This document shows positions 9,901-17,939 of a stretch of DNA of 41,859 bases, piece after piece. The stretch's first letter is position 1, and every line of letters starts with the position of its first letter. The translations under genes and the position numbers were made by a program. Under the pieces are notes generated by a model. That model did no database searches. It was given only the letters and a program-made list of their open reading frames with translations, and had not been told where the DNA came from. The stretch comes from an uncultured Verrucomicrobiota bacterium (GTDB taxonomy: Bacteria > Verrucomicrobiota > Verrucomicrobiia > Verrucomicrobiales > DEV007), in contig CACIUL010000027.1 of NCBI GenBank assembly GCA_902589825.1, forward strand, positions 1 through 41,859, given 5' to 3'.

Positions 9901-10984
9901 GGGTGCTTTTCATTATGAGATCAGGGCCACCCGCAGCGGGCAGGATAACACCGTGATGCTGGTGCGTGACGTGACACAGGTCCATAGGGCGCAGACAAGG
10001 CTCAAGTGGCAGGCGGTCACCTTTGCCCACATTCATGACGCGATTGTCGTGGCTGACCTGAAGGGAAAGGTGATCGACTGGAACCCGTCAGCAGAGAACC
10101 TTTTTGGTTATACCAAGGATAAGGCGACCGGGATGGGTATTCACCAGATCTTCGGGGCTTCAGATCCGGCAAAATTCCGTGATGTATTCACCAATGCGAT
10201 CCGTAATGAGCGGCGCTGGGAGGCCCGGGTTGAGTTTACCAGGGATGATGGGAGTAAGGGCGTGTGTGACACGGTGTTTATTCCCCTCCAGGATGAGGAC
10301 GGAACATCGCTTGCCCTTGTTGGTGTGAACAGGGGAGTCAATATGCCTGAGGAAAGGCAACCGGATGAAGGCGTTGACCATGCTCTGGCGACAAGGAAGG
10401 AAATGCAGGGCCGGCTCGATGCCACGCTGAAAACAATCTCCACCTTGCTCAGGCGTCAGGAAAGACGTTCAGGAGGGGCTGCAATACGGGCAAGCAGTTC
10501 CAGGGTTAAGGCATTGACCATGTTGCACTCATTTGTCGGGACTGATGGGGATTATGCACGCCTGGATTTCGGCAGGTTCTCCAATTCGCTCATCAATGAG
10601 TTGCTTGAGAATATCGCACCTGAGGAAACTGAAATAGAGGTGCACTTGCACGCCAAGGGCATTTTTCTTCCTGTTGCATTGGCTGTACCGGTTGCCCTCA
10701 TTGCCAATGAGTTACTCACCAATGCTTTTCTCCATGGTTGTAATGGCCAGGAAGAGGTAACCGTTGGGTTCAGCGTCCAGATTGATGAAGTCGCCGGCAA
10801 GGGGGAGTTGATTGTCAGGAATAACGGTGTTGGCCTGCCTGCTGACTTCAGCATCGATTCTTCAGCGGGCCTGGGGTTGGAAATTGTCAGGGACCTGGCC
10901 GCGCGCATTGGCGGTGTTCTCGAGGCAGGTAGCGGCAACGATGCCCAGTTCCGGGTTGGATTTAAGTTGCCCCCGGTCGATTAA
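6989..10984 (+). CDS. Multi-PAS sensor with degenerate receiver and HisKA_2-like pseudo-kinase end
   Basis: This 1331-residue soluble protein starts at GTG 6989, since an in-frame TAG lies just upstream at 6983. Residues 11-125 resemble a receiver (VIDGDAENR) but have Ala/Gly58-59 where the phospho-Asp should be and Ala108 for the conserved Lys. About seven PAS domains follow (near 220, 345, 480, 645, 765, 890 and 1010), with a coiled coil near 590-640. The end aligns with HisKA_2/HATPase kinases: STLLRRQERR matches the family after its HHRVKNNLQ box. Here, however, the box reads EMQGRLDATLK (1138-1148), with no histidine. The N-box NELLTNAFLHG (Asn1240) is kept. The G1 box reads NNGVGLP (1278-1284) instead of DNGVGLP, and G2 is GLGLEIV. 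Autophosphorylation is unlikely. It is probably a regulatory partner of the downstream kinase, whose start lies 18 bp away. Confidence 0.88.
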   Translation: MVAVKENSSNQCALVIDGDAENRRMISEVLSLKGYEVSSCDSISQAKKFFSSQGLVLAGSADDNGGIQNFVDYVRNEAGGEQTYIIAVDSGRNGSKLPDNGVNDVLEAPLESGPLELKVDAAKAWLANLSPELAKPRQRVSAGAKGTNGDSGRAPGILFDPQTADLAAELISKTDFKSIKAEKPKPARKPRRQKNSGEASTQVRRGNAGPPNEADLSTRHNLQLMVEACPLAMAMFDTNMQYLIANLPWRKAFGIADAGFIGKSHFDLFSEVSDRWSRLCEKCLGEMDEQLGEELVEWADGAMDWVRWTMTPWMFEGGEAGGVVVCAQSITGEKRLRREQQFHGDIAEAVMDSATTPVLVLDVNGQILRSNRVAKRLGNWDPVVDEGKYYWEAFLDPAEHREAKGQFMALSRSLLEDGVFRFPEISTDEVVGRDGKVKRILWSNSPRRGENGDITGIIRVGFDSGLFSDPDRDEQLKAGVLDRLSVPAWRCNAQGNIDLVNAAWLELRGKRMKEELEGGWTEGISRDQADRLSEHLRAAAMRGQHFSMDVNMPDANGDNVCMRFSANPDKENLEGCVYGVAVSVDAEYDRDTAQGELKRVQESVDEIAGKAASFEADLAVANVELKRFKADGDRTGEQLERFRLIPDSAPFGIVLLARDGETTYCNPAHREVVGSNIESHDSIEDWIAAYCSEKGDQAAKQLVEDWRSRVWRQGGTGIFPMKTDEGIIRELEFRPKLMDDGGLLLSIFDVTDARRGEEALRASEAKFRALFHDSGVGMALADKSGGILDVNSSLQSMLGYSKAQIRGKTIDEFIYGFDDDNLGRFMEQLTGSDHGFVDRAIELATSDGERVEVHLQASQVTDKSGVLLFTTYFIHDVSGQLLTQRNLEDSRAENRALMDASPDMILVLEASGRIVDAFSPDGFSLQVDCKSCLGHGIEEVVPAIGMTSSQLIGQLAEQDVFTCHFRADGKQGAFHYEIRATRSGQDNTVMLVRDVTQVHRAQTRLKWQAVTFAHIHDAIVVADLKGKVIDWNPSAENLFGYTKDKATGMGIHQIFGASDPAKFRDVFTNAIRNERRWEARVEFTRDDGSKGVCDTVFIPLQDEDGTSLALVGVNRGVNMPEERQPDEGVDHALATRKEMQGRLDATLKTISTLLRRQERRSGGAAIRASSSRVKALTMLHSFVGTDGDYARLDFGRFSNSLINELLENIAPEETEIEVHLHAKGIFLPVALAVPVALIANELLTNAFLHGCNGQEEVTVGFSVQIDEVAGKGELIVRNNGVGLPADFSIDSSAGLGLEIVRDLAARIGGVLEAGSGNDAQFRVGFKLPPVD

Positions 10985-11002
10985 CTTTTGTGTTGGAGAC
11001 CG

Positions 11003-13279
11003 ATGAATTCAGTTCGTATTCTTGTCGTTGAGGACGAAGGAGCCGTGGGAAGGGATATCCGGAAAACCCTGACACGTTACGGTTACAGTGTGGGTGATAT
11101 TGCCCGGACGGGTTCAGAGGCACTGGAGATGGTCCGTAGGGTTGACCCTGACCTGGTGATTATGGATATCCGTCTCTCGGGTGCGATGGATGGAATTGAA
11201 GCAGCCGAAAGGATCCGTTCCTCCTATGGCAAGCCCATTATTTACCTTACCGCCCTTGCCGATGAGGATACGATTGCCCGGGCCAGTCGAACGGAGCCTG
11301 AGGGTTATCTACTCAAGCCATACAATGAGCGTGAACTTCAGTCCGCCGTGGAGATTGCCATTGCCCGGTCCCGGTCCCGGGAAGCGCTGGTGGATCGTGA
11401 AGAGCAGTTCATGAGCACCTTGCGCAGCATGGCTGATGGAGTGATCGCAACTGACATCGTGGGTAATGTCACGTTCATGAATCCTGTCGCGGAATCCATT
11501 ACCGGATGGTCGTATGCGGATGCCAGGAACAGGGGCCTGCAGGAAATATTTGTCATCAATGATGGCTCGGGGAGGAAGGCTCCAACTTTCATGCCGCGTT
11601 CTCGCTCTGCAGAGCAGCAACCGGGCAGGCGGGTCATGTTGATGACAAGGGACGGAAGACAAGTTCCCGTTGAGGATAACTCGGCTCCCCTCAAGGACTC
11701 TCACGGAAGCCTGGTGGGACTGGTTGTCGTTTTCAGGATTTGTGATGATGAGGGTGGTAATGCCACCAGCAGGGCTGAGTCATTAAGGGGAGTTGTTGAG
11801 GGGATCGCCGATCCTATCATTGCCTTTGACCGTCATTGGAAGATTAGCTTTGCCAATCAGCGGGCCGTTGAACAATTTGGCAGTTCGCATGAAGGACTGA
11901 TCGGAGAAGGGTTCTGGGAGTTGCTTCCGCAGCGGGTGCATGAGGAAAAATTCCATGATTTATCAAGGGCTCTCGAAAAAAAAGAGCAGTGCAGTTTCGA
12001 ATTTCATCATGACGGCAGCCGGCGATGGTTTGAGGCAAGTGTCTACCCATTTGGTGAGGGCTTGCTTGTCCTGATGCGGGATGTGACTGCCCGGCTTGAA
12101 CAGCAGGAGACAGCCAGCAGGATGGAGAAACTTGAATGTCTGGGTTTGCTTGCCCGCGGCTTTGCCCATGATTTCAACAATATTCTAACCGTAATGCTTG
12201 GTAATCTTTCACTGGCTGAAATGAAGCTTCCCGAAGGGATTGCCGGCCGCAGGGAACTTGAGCAGGCCAGAGCCGCGACGTTGCGCGCACAGAACAGGGT
12301 TTATCAGTTGTTAACATTTGCCAAAGGTGGCGCTCCGATACGTCAGCGAATCGACCTGAAGGGTCTGGTTGGTGAAGTGCAGGATGACATGGAGCGCAAT
12401 CCACGGATTGGCTATGAGTTTGAGATTGCAGATGACCTTGGTGAAATTGATGCGGACCCGGGGCAGTTGCGCAGGGTCATCGAGAACCTCTTGCGTAATT
12501 CCGAAGAGGCCATGCCGGAAGGAGGACGATTAAAACTGCGGATTGAAAATGCTCCGGCAGGCAGCCTTTTGCGGGAAAACCTTCCATCTTCCATGGAACT
12601 GGAGGATGCCGCTGATTATGTCATCCTGGAGGTCAAGGATACCGGTCACGGCATCGATGATGATATTCTGGACAAGGTTTTTGAGCCGTATTTCAGTACC
12701 AGGAGTGAAGCGAATGCCACAGGCATAGGGCTCACAGTTTGTGATTCCATTGTCCGTGCCCATAACGGTGGTATTGTCTGTCAGTCAATCAAGGGAGAGG
12801 GAACAAGGGTGCTTGTCGCGTTTCCAGCACCAGTACAACCGGGTACGGAAAATGGAAAGGCGAGTGGGAAGGATTTTTCCATTGGGTCTCAGGCGCTTGC
12901 CCGGCCAAGGATTATCGTGCTTGAGGATGAGCCTTTGATTCGCCAACTTCTGGTTGCCAATCTGGAACATGAGGGATTTGATGTTTTCGAGACAGATGAC
13001 GGGGTTGATACGGTTAAGCTTTACATGGAGTCGTATCAAAAGGGTAATCCATTTGACCTGGTGATTGCCGACCTCTCGATTCCCAACGGGGTGGGGGGAG
13101 CCAAGGCTATTGAGGATATCATGCAGATTGATCCTGCCGTGAAGGCTATTGTTTCCAGTGGTTATGCGGATGATCCGGTGATGGCTAACCCGGAAAGTTT
13201 TGGGTTCAGCGGGGTGCTTCCCAAGCCCTATCAACCCAAGCAGTTGATCAACCTTGTGCGCAGCGTGCTCGCTGCATAG
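11003..13279 (+). CDS. Hybrid histidine kinase (REC-PAS-PAS-HisKA-HATPase-REC)
   Basis: This 758-residue protein starts at ATG 11003 with GGAG 5 bp upstream; in-frame TTG codons upstream are less likely. The first receiver (5-122) is intact: Glu10/Asp11, phospho-Asp55 in VIMD, and Lys105 in LLKP. Two PAS domains lie near 135-245 and 262-365. The HisKA box is ARGFAHDFNNIL, with His389 as phospho-acceptor. The ATPase domain keeps an N-box (ENLLRNSEEA), G1 (KDTGHGI), the F box (FEPYFST) and G2 (TGIGLTV). A second receiver (about 634-755) has Asp690 in VIAD. No membrane segment is visible, so it is cytoplasmic. It follows the degenerate PAS protein by 18 bp and is the catalytically complete member of the pair. 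The output is unknown because no DNA-binding domain is attached. Confidence 0.93.
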   Translation: MNSVRILVVEDEGAVGRDIRKTLTRYGYSVGDIARTGSEALEMVRRVDPDLVIMDIRLSGAMDGIEAAERIRSSYGKPIIYLTALADEDTIARASRTEPEGYLLKPYNERELQSAVEIAIARSRSREALVDREEQFMSTLRSMADGVIATDIVGNVTFMNPVAESITGWSYADARNRGLQEIFVINDGSGRKAPTFMPRSRSAEQQPGRRVMLMTRDGRQVPVEDNSAPLKDSHGSLVGLVVVFRICDDEGGNATSRAESLRGVVEGIADPIIAFDRHWKISFANQRAVEQFGSSHEGLIGEGFWELLPQRVHEEKFHDLSRALEKKEQCSFEFHHDGSRRWFEASVYPFGEGLLVLMRDVTARLEQQETASRMEKLECLGLLARGFAHDFNNILTVMLGNLSLAEMKLPEGIAGRRELEQARAATLRAQNRVYQLLTFAKGGAPIRQRIDLKGLVGEVQDDMERNPRIGYEFEIADDLGEIDADPGQLRRVIENLLRNSEEAMPEGGRLKLRIENAPAGSLLRENLPSSMELEDAADYVILEVKDTGHGIDDDILDKVFEPYFSTRSEANATGIGLTVCDSIVRAHNGGIVCQSIKGEGTRVLVAFPAPVQPGTENGKASGKDFSIGSQALARPRIIVLEDEPLIRQLLVANLEHEGFDVFETDDGVDTVKLYMESYQKGNPFDLVIADLSIPNGVGGAKAIEDIMQIDPAVKAIVSSGYADDPVMANPESFGFSGVLPKPYQPKQLINLVRSVLAA

Positions 13280-13459
13280 CAAAATTGCAGCGGGCAATCC
13301 CATGCTGGAAAGTGTCCTGCCCTTGTGCTCATGTCATTCCTCTCCGCGACTGGTGGAAAAAAGCAATAGCTCATGGGTTTTGATCCATGGGATCCATGAA
13401 GGTGGTTAGTCTGCATGAAGATATAAAGCCGCACCTTAGGGTTGTCATGATGGGGGTGA

Positions 13460-14797
13460 TTGGCTATTTGTAACAAGGTGCACAGGTTCCTTTGTCCCAA
13501 TTGTCGTCAGCATATGCTCATCAATGCCGAGCATTTTGGCAGGGTGATTCCCTGTCCTGCCTGCAATGAGCGCATCCAGATGCCCTCCGCAGCCGAAGTG
13601 TCAAGGACCTATGCTGCGGCAAGCAGCAAAAGGCAACAGCAGGCAAACGAATCAGTAACCGTGCAGACGAACAGTGATTTTGCCAATGTGCATCCCTGGT
13701 CGAGCCTTGGCATTGGGGTGGGCTTTGCCGTCCTGTTTTACCTGGCGATGTTCCTGATCAAAGGTTCATACCTCTCAGACCTGTTCCTTGCCCGTGGATG
13801 GGTTCCCTATATCGTGGTGATTTTCTTCGGCTGGTCCGTTGGGATATTGACCCTTAAATATATGCGATTGCGCACGCAGCGCATTGCCTTGCTGGTTGAG
13901 GTTCTGCCCGTGCAGATAAGCCACCAGATCAACAGTTCGAACCTCAGCCAGTTCATTGAACATATCACGCGCATCCCCGAGAGGTTGAGCCGCACCTACA
14001 TGGTTACCAGGATTCGGCGTGGCCTTGAGCACTTTGCCATACGCAGGAGTAATCCTGATGTTGCTCGGATGATGCAATCACAAAGTGACATTGATGTTTC
14101 GGCAATTGGCGGCAGTTATTCGCTGGTTAAGTCATTCCTTTGGGCAATTCCAATCCTTGGGTTCATCGGTACAGTCATCGGCATTTCCGCGGCAATATCG
14201 GGTTTTTCCGGGCAGACTGAGGCGGCTCAGGACATGGCAGTGTTAATGGAATCCATTAACAATGTCACGGGGGGGCTCGGTGTGGCCTTTGATACAACGC
14301 TTGTTGCACTGGTGATCAGCATCATGCTGGCTTTTCCTGTCTCGGCCATGCAGAAAGCGGAGGAAGACCTGCTTAACTCCATCGACGAATACTGTAATGA
14401 AAACCTCCTCAAGCGCCTGGATGATGCAGGAGGCATGGCGGAGGTGGCCAGTAACACCGAAGGAATCTTGGTGGCGCTTAAGTCTGCTGTTTCCTCTGGA
14501 CAGGAAGAGATTCTCGAGGAGTTCCGGCAGGCAGGTGAGAGGATGGCTGAGCTTCAGGATGAACAGCACAAGTTAATTCAAAGAACCTCGGAGAACGTTG
14601 ACTCCAAGATGGCTTCCCTTGTAACCAAGACAGGTAACGAGGCGGCAAGGGCCTTTGATGAGACAGCGTATGCTGTCAGGGAAAACCTCGGGAAACTGGG
14701 TGAGGGTATTGCGGAACTCAACAAGGTGCTCAAGCAACTTGATGGCAAGCAGGTCGTGATAGAGAAGAAAAAATCCAAGTGGTTCGGCCGGGGCTGA
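13460..14797 (+). CDS. MotA/TolQ/ExbB proton-channel family protein with N-terminal zinc ribbon
   Basis: This 445-residue protein starts at TTG 13460 with a GGGGGTG ribosome-binding site just upstream; the next ATG would cut the zinc ribbon. The ribbon has CPNC (12-15) and CPAC (32-35). Membrane helices follow near 77-97 and 112-132. A MotA/TolQ/ExbB core carries FLWAIPILGFIGTVIGISAAI and VAFDTTLVALVISIMLAFP. A coiled coil and a Lys-rich end (KKKSKWFGRG) complete it. In known members these helices surround the MotB/ExbD dimer and conduct ions to drive torque or pulling. The two downstream genes supply MotB/ExbD-like subunits 9 bp and about 800 bp away, so this should be the channel part of one complex. 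The job is unknown. No TonB, Pal or flagellar gene is present. Confidence 0.85.
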   Translation: MAICNKVHRFLCPNCRQHMLINAEHFGRVIPCPACNERIQMPSAAEVSRTYAAASSKRQQQANESVTVQTNSDFANVHPWSSLGIGVGFAVLFYLAMFLIKGSYLSDLFLARGWVPYIVVIFFGWSVGILTLKYMRLRTQRIALLVEVLPVQISHQINSSNLSQFIEHITRIPERLSRTYMVTRIRRGLEHFAIRRSNPDVARMMQSQSDIDVSAIGGSYSLVKSFLWAIPILGFIGTVIGISAAISGFSGQTEAAQDMAVLMESINNVTGGLGVAFDTTLVALVISIMLAFPVSAMQKAEEDLLNSIDEYCNENLLKRLDDAGGMAEVASNTEGILVALKSAVSSGQEEILEEFRQAGERMAELQDEQHKLIQRTSENVDSKMASLVTKTGNEAARAFDETAYAVRENLGKLGEGIAELNKVLKQLDGKQVVIEKKKSKWFGRG

Positions 14798-14806
14798 GTA
14801 TTGCAG

Positions 14807-15604
14807 ATGGCCCGTATTGAAAAATCCCCGGCGGCAAATGCGGTTTCCCTCTTTCCCTTCCTCAGCATCCTTGCCTGCGTGATAGGTGCCCTTACCCTGA
14901 TTATCAGTTCGTTAAGCCTCTCACAGATTAATGAGGGCCGGCAGGATAAGGACATTGCGCGGGCTGAGGATTATGTGGTCCTGCAAAAATCCCTGCTGGC
15001 CAAGAAAGAAACGCTGAAGGATAAACAGGCGCAATCCAAGGCGGACAATAATAAGTTCCAACAACTCAGGGAACTGGAGGCTGAGAGGAAAAAACTCACA
15101 GCGGAACTTGAGGTGCTTGAGCAGTCAAGGGATCAGCGTCTTGAACTGGCTTCCCTGTCTGTTTCCCTGCAACTGGATCTGGATAACACCGTTGCCTCAA
15201 GGCAGGACGTGGAGAAGAAGGTGGCGCAGTCGATGAAGCAGGTGTCGGCCATGAAGGAAAAAGCAGGTTCGGAGGCCCGTGTGCAGATTCTTCCTTCCCG
15301 CGGGACCTCAAGAATAGCACCTGCATTCGTCGAGATTGCCAAGGATGGTCTGTTGCTTCACACAAGCTCAAGGAGTGTGGAGGTCGAGCGGGGAAAAATA
15401 GCAACTGACGTGAATCTCGGGAAACTGGTTAATGCCACAAAGCGGGTCGACAGGGGGACAATAGTACTCCTGCTAAGACCTGACAGCTATCCGACATATG
15501 CGGCTTTTCGATCCGTGGCGCGCAGGGAAGGTTGGCCGTATGCCAAATTGCCCCTGTTGACCAAGGGTCCGGTGGACCTCAAGCTCTTTAATATCCAGCG
15601 CTGA
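14807..15604 (+). CDS. MotB/ExbD-like membrane subunit lacking the membrane Asp
   Basis: This protein is about 265 residues. The ATG at 14807 was chosen; a TTG at 14801 is a close alternative. After a short cytoplasmic tail comes one transmembrane helix (AVSLFPFLSILACVIGALTL, about 14-33). A long coiled coil (about 45-155) follows, then a globular periplasmic domain ending in a PDSYPTYAAFRSVARREGWPY block. That block resembles PDAFATYLEARRIAEVDHNLP in the next gene's product, so the two proteins share a C-terminal domain. The helix has no Asp where MotB and ExbD carry the proton-binding one. It overlaps no gene and lies 9 bp after the TolQ-like stop. It is likely the non-acidic half of a mixed stator pair. 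Confidence 0.72.
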   Translation: MARIEKSPAANAVSLFPFLSILACVIGALTLIISSLSLSQINEGRQDKDIARAEDYVVLQKSLLAKKETLKDKQAQSKADNNKFQQLRELEAERKKLTAELEVLEQSRDQRLELASLSVSLQLDLDNTVASRQDVEKKVAQSMKQVSAMKEKAGSEARVQILPSRGTSRIAPAFVEIAKDGLLLHTSSRSVEVERGKIATDVNLGKLVNATKRVDRGTIVLLLRPDSYPTYAAFRSVARREGWPYAKLPLLTKGPVDLKLFNIQR

Positions 15605-15610
15605 AAGGAA

Positions 15611-16714
15611 ATGAGACACAGGGGCCGTAACAGGAGCACGTCGAGCAATCTGGATTCTCTTCTGGATACCATGACCAATGTCGTGGGCATCCTGGTTATT
15701 GTCCTGATCATGACCCAGGTCAATGTTGCTGATGCAATTCGGAGACTGCGATCGGCATTGCCAGAGGTCAGCGAGGAGAAAATGGAAGAACTCGTTGAGC
15801 AGGTGCGCAGCGTGGATGAGGAACTCTCACTCCTGCAATCACCTGAGCGGCTTGATGACAACCGGATAGAGGAGGTTCAGGGTGAATTGAAAATGTTGAG
15901 GGTGCAACTGGAAAAAGAGAAACAGGATGTGCCTGCTGAAGATGAGCTGATCGAGGTGATTGCTGCACGCAAGAAATCCATTGCGGATCAATCACGGGCA
16001 GTGGAAGTGCTTGAAAAGAAGCTCTCCGGGCTGCGTATTGAACTGGAGAAAATAACCGAGCTGGCCAACAAGCCTCCTGTCAGCGTCCGCCTTCCGGATC
16101 CCCGCCCGGCACGGGATGATGCCTCAGAGATCCTCATGGCATGCGCCGGTAACCGGGTTTATATCATTGACGTTGCTGACCTGCAGCTGAGCGCAAGGAA
16201 AAATCTGGAAGGTGCCGGCCGGCGGATTATACACACGGTTGAGGGCAGTGGCGAGAACCGCAGGACAATATACAAGCGCAAGGCTTCCGAGGATTACATC
16301 CTGGCCAAGGATACAGGTAACAAGATGGCTGCGGTTGAGTTGCGGACATATCCGAACAGGCCGCATGGGACCCTGATTATCTCGCCGCGGCCGGATTCCG
16401 GTGAAAAAATTGATGAGATCCGGCAATCCGACCGTGGACGAGTGCGCACAATGATGCAGCAGGCTTTCCTTGACCGTGATTACGTGTTTTTTTACGTGGC
16501 ACCCGATGCCTTTGCCACCTATCTGGAAGCAAGGCGCATTGCCGAAGTTGACCATAATCTGCCGGTCGGCTGGGAGTTTACCGATCAGAATATGAGGATT
16601 TACAAGGGTGCACCGGGGCTTCGCTTTGAGCATACTCCACAACCTCCACCTGCCAAGCCGACACCGAAGCCGAAACCAAAGCCTCAGCCAGGCAAGCCCA
16701 ATGTGCTTGACTGA
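15611..16714 (+). CDS. MotB/ExbD-like membrane subunit with membrane Asp and Pro/Lys tail
   Basis: This 367-residue protein starts at ATG 15611, with AAAGGAA upstream, 6 bp after the previous stop. A basic N-terminus leads to LDSLLDTMTNVVGILVIVLI (14-33). Asp19 in DTMT lies where MotB has the DFMT proton-carrying Asp. A long coiled coil spans about 45-160. A periplasmic domain ends in the PDAFATYLEARRIAE block shared with the preceding protein. The last 25 residues are Pro/Lys-rich (PKPKPKPQPG), recalling the extended spacer of TonB. I infer that it is the ion-carrying subunit of the complex formed with the TolQ-like protein and the Asp-less subunit. The family is common in PVC genomes but I know of no assigned function. 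Confidence 0.75.
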   Translation: MRHRGRNRSTSSNLDSLLDTMTNVVGILVIVLIMTQVNVADAIRRLRSALPEVSEEKMEELVEQVRSVDEELSLLQSPERLDDNRIEEVQGELKMLRVQLEKEKQDVPAEDELIEVIAARKKSIADQSRAVEVLEKKLSGLRIELEKITELANKPPVSVRLPDPRPARDDASEILMACAGNRVYIIDVADLQLSARKNLEGAGRRIIHTVEGSGENRRTIYKRKASEDYILAKDTGNKMAAVELRTYPNRPHGTLIISPRPDSGEKIDEIRQSDRGRVRTMMQQAFLDRDYVFFYVAPDAFATYLEARRIAEVDHNLPVGWEFTDQNMRIYKGAPGLRFEHTPQPPPAKPTPKPKPKPQPGKPNVLD

Positions 16715-16746
16715 GGGGCTGGTTATTCATTGATTAGCAAATAATT

Positions 16747-17580
16747 ATGTTATTACCCAGACCCATTATCCTATGTGCTGCATTGTGCGTGGCCTGCAAA
16801 GCCCCTGCTAATGCTGAAACTTTCAAGCTTTGGCCAGATGGGCAGGGAGGAACGGGGGCCTCTGGAGTGACCCTTACCGTGCACCGGCCTGCTGCGGGAA
16901 AGGAAAACGGTGCAGGAGTGGTGATCTGTCCCGGCGGCGGCTACGGGATGTGTGTCATGAGTTATGAGGGTAATGATATTGGCCGCTGGTTTGCTGCCCG
17001 TGGAGTCAGTGCCTTTGTTTTACGTTACAGGGTTGCCCCGCACAGGCACCCTTTGCCCGGCAATGATGTAAGGAAGGCCATTGCACGGGTAAGGAAAGAG
17101 TCTGAAAAGTTCAAGGTTGACCCAAATCGGATCGGAGTAATGGGGTTTTCTGCGGGCGGGCACCTGGCCGCAACTGCAGGAACTCAGTTCGACAAGGATG
17201 AGTCACGCCCGGATTTCATGATCCTTGCCTATCCAGTGATTTCAATGGAGCAGGGAGTAACCCATATGGGCTCAAGGAGGAACCTTCTTGGAGATTCCGC
17301 GTCACCTGAACTTGTACGGCAAATGTCACTGGAGACCCAAGTGACTCGTCGCACACCGCCATCATTCATTTTCCAGACAGACCAGGACCGTGCAGTGCCT
17401 GCCGAGAATGCGTTACGGTTTGTCTCGGCCTTGCGCAAGGCAGGCATTTCCTGCGAGTTCCATCTTTTCCGTGAAGGGCGCCATGGGGTTGGGCTCGGAC
17501 GGCATGAGGGGTCCAGCAAGTGGCCCGGGTTGCTTGAGGATTGGCTGCGGCGATCAGGATATTTCAAGGCTCGCAAGTAA
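16747..17580 (+). CDS. Secreted alpha/beta-hydrolase, acetyl-esterase-like
   Basis: This 277-residue protein has a signal peptide (about 1-23, ending near ANA). Its fold matches the Aes/BD-FAE type of carbohydrate esterase. The oxyanion element is PGGGYGM (62-68) and the nucleophile elbow is GFSAGGH with Ser135. The likely acid is Asp214 (DQDRAVP), and His246 (GRHGVGLG) completes the triad. The family usually removes acetyl or feruloyl groups from plant or algal polysaccharide, which would fit the sulfatase and sugar-active proteins elsewhere in the window. The exact substrate cannot be read from sequence. It lies 32 bp after the channel operon and may be read through from it, but no functional link is evident. 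Confidence 0.83.
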   Translation: MLLPRPIILCAALCVACKAPANAETFKLWPDGQGGTGASGVTLTVHRPAAGKENGAGVVICPGGGYGMCVMSYEGNDIGRWFAARGVSAFVLRYRVAPHRHPLPGNDVRKAIARVRKESEKFKVDPNRIGVMGFSAGGHLAATAGTQFDKDESRPDFMILAYPVISMEQGVTHMGSRRNLLGDSASPELVRQMSLETQVTRRTPPSFIFQTDQDRAVPAENALRFVSALRKAGISCEFHLFREGRHGVGLGRHEGSSKWPGLLEDWLRRSGYFKARK

Positions 17581-17686
17581 AGCTTGGAGTGCTGGATTTT
17601 TCTCATCGGGGTTCTGTTTTTTCCCGATATGATCCATTGGTTGATCCCGGGTGTGTCCTTGTGCTATTGATGCACTTCCTTAATTT

Positions 17687-17902
17687 ATGATGCGACTGGT
17701 CCAGAGAGTGTTTTTTGCCCTGGCAATCATGACCATTGCCTCCTGTAATCATCAGTATGGAAGGTCCAATGGTGCTGGTGGATTGAGGGGTAATGCTGAT
17801 TTTTCCGATCAGCCTCAGGACGGTTCACTTATTGTGACACCGGAGGGCACCAGGGAAATTAAGATCCAACGGCAGGAAGAGGATCCAGAGGTTGAGAATT
17901 AG
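17687..17902 (+). CDS. Small putative lipoprotein
   Basis: This 71-residue protein has a hydrophobic start and a lipobox-like TIASC with Cys20, followed by a polar Gly/Asn/Glu-rich tail. If processed, the mature lipoprotein would be about 52 residues, anchored in a membrane facing the periplasm. No Shine-Dalgarno is clear. No homologue is recognised. Its frame is supported mainly by the well-formed lipoprotein signal. It is convergent with the large gene ending at 17940. Confidence 0.5.
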   Translation: MMRLVQRVFFALAIMTIASCNHQYGRSNGAGGLRGNADFSDQPQDGSLIVTPEGTREIKIQRQEEDPEVEN

Positions 17903-17939
17903 CCGGGAACTGTGCGCGATGTCCAAGGTGGAATTTGCG

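Noticed and set aside
13460..16714. Zorya-type defence system (MotA/MotB-like ZorAB)
   Set aside because: The channel and stator resemblance is general to the family. No ZorC, ZorD, ZorE or helicase/nuclease gene follows, and the next genes are a secreted esterase and a small lipoprotein.
17605..17628. Terminator after the esterase gene (ATCGGG-12-CCCGAT)
   Set aside because: The six T's lie in the loop, not after the stem, and the loop is long. The pattern does not fit a Rho-independent terminator.
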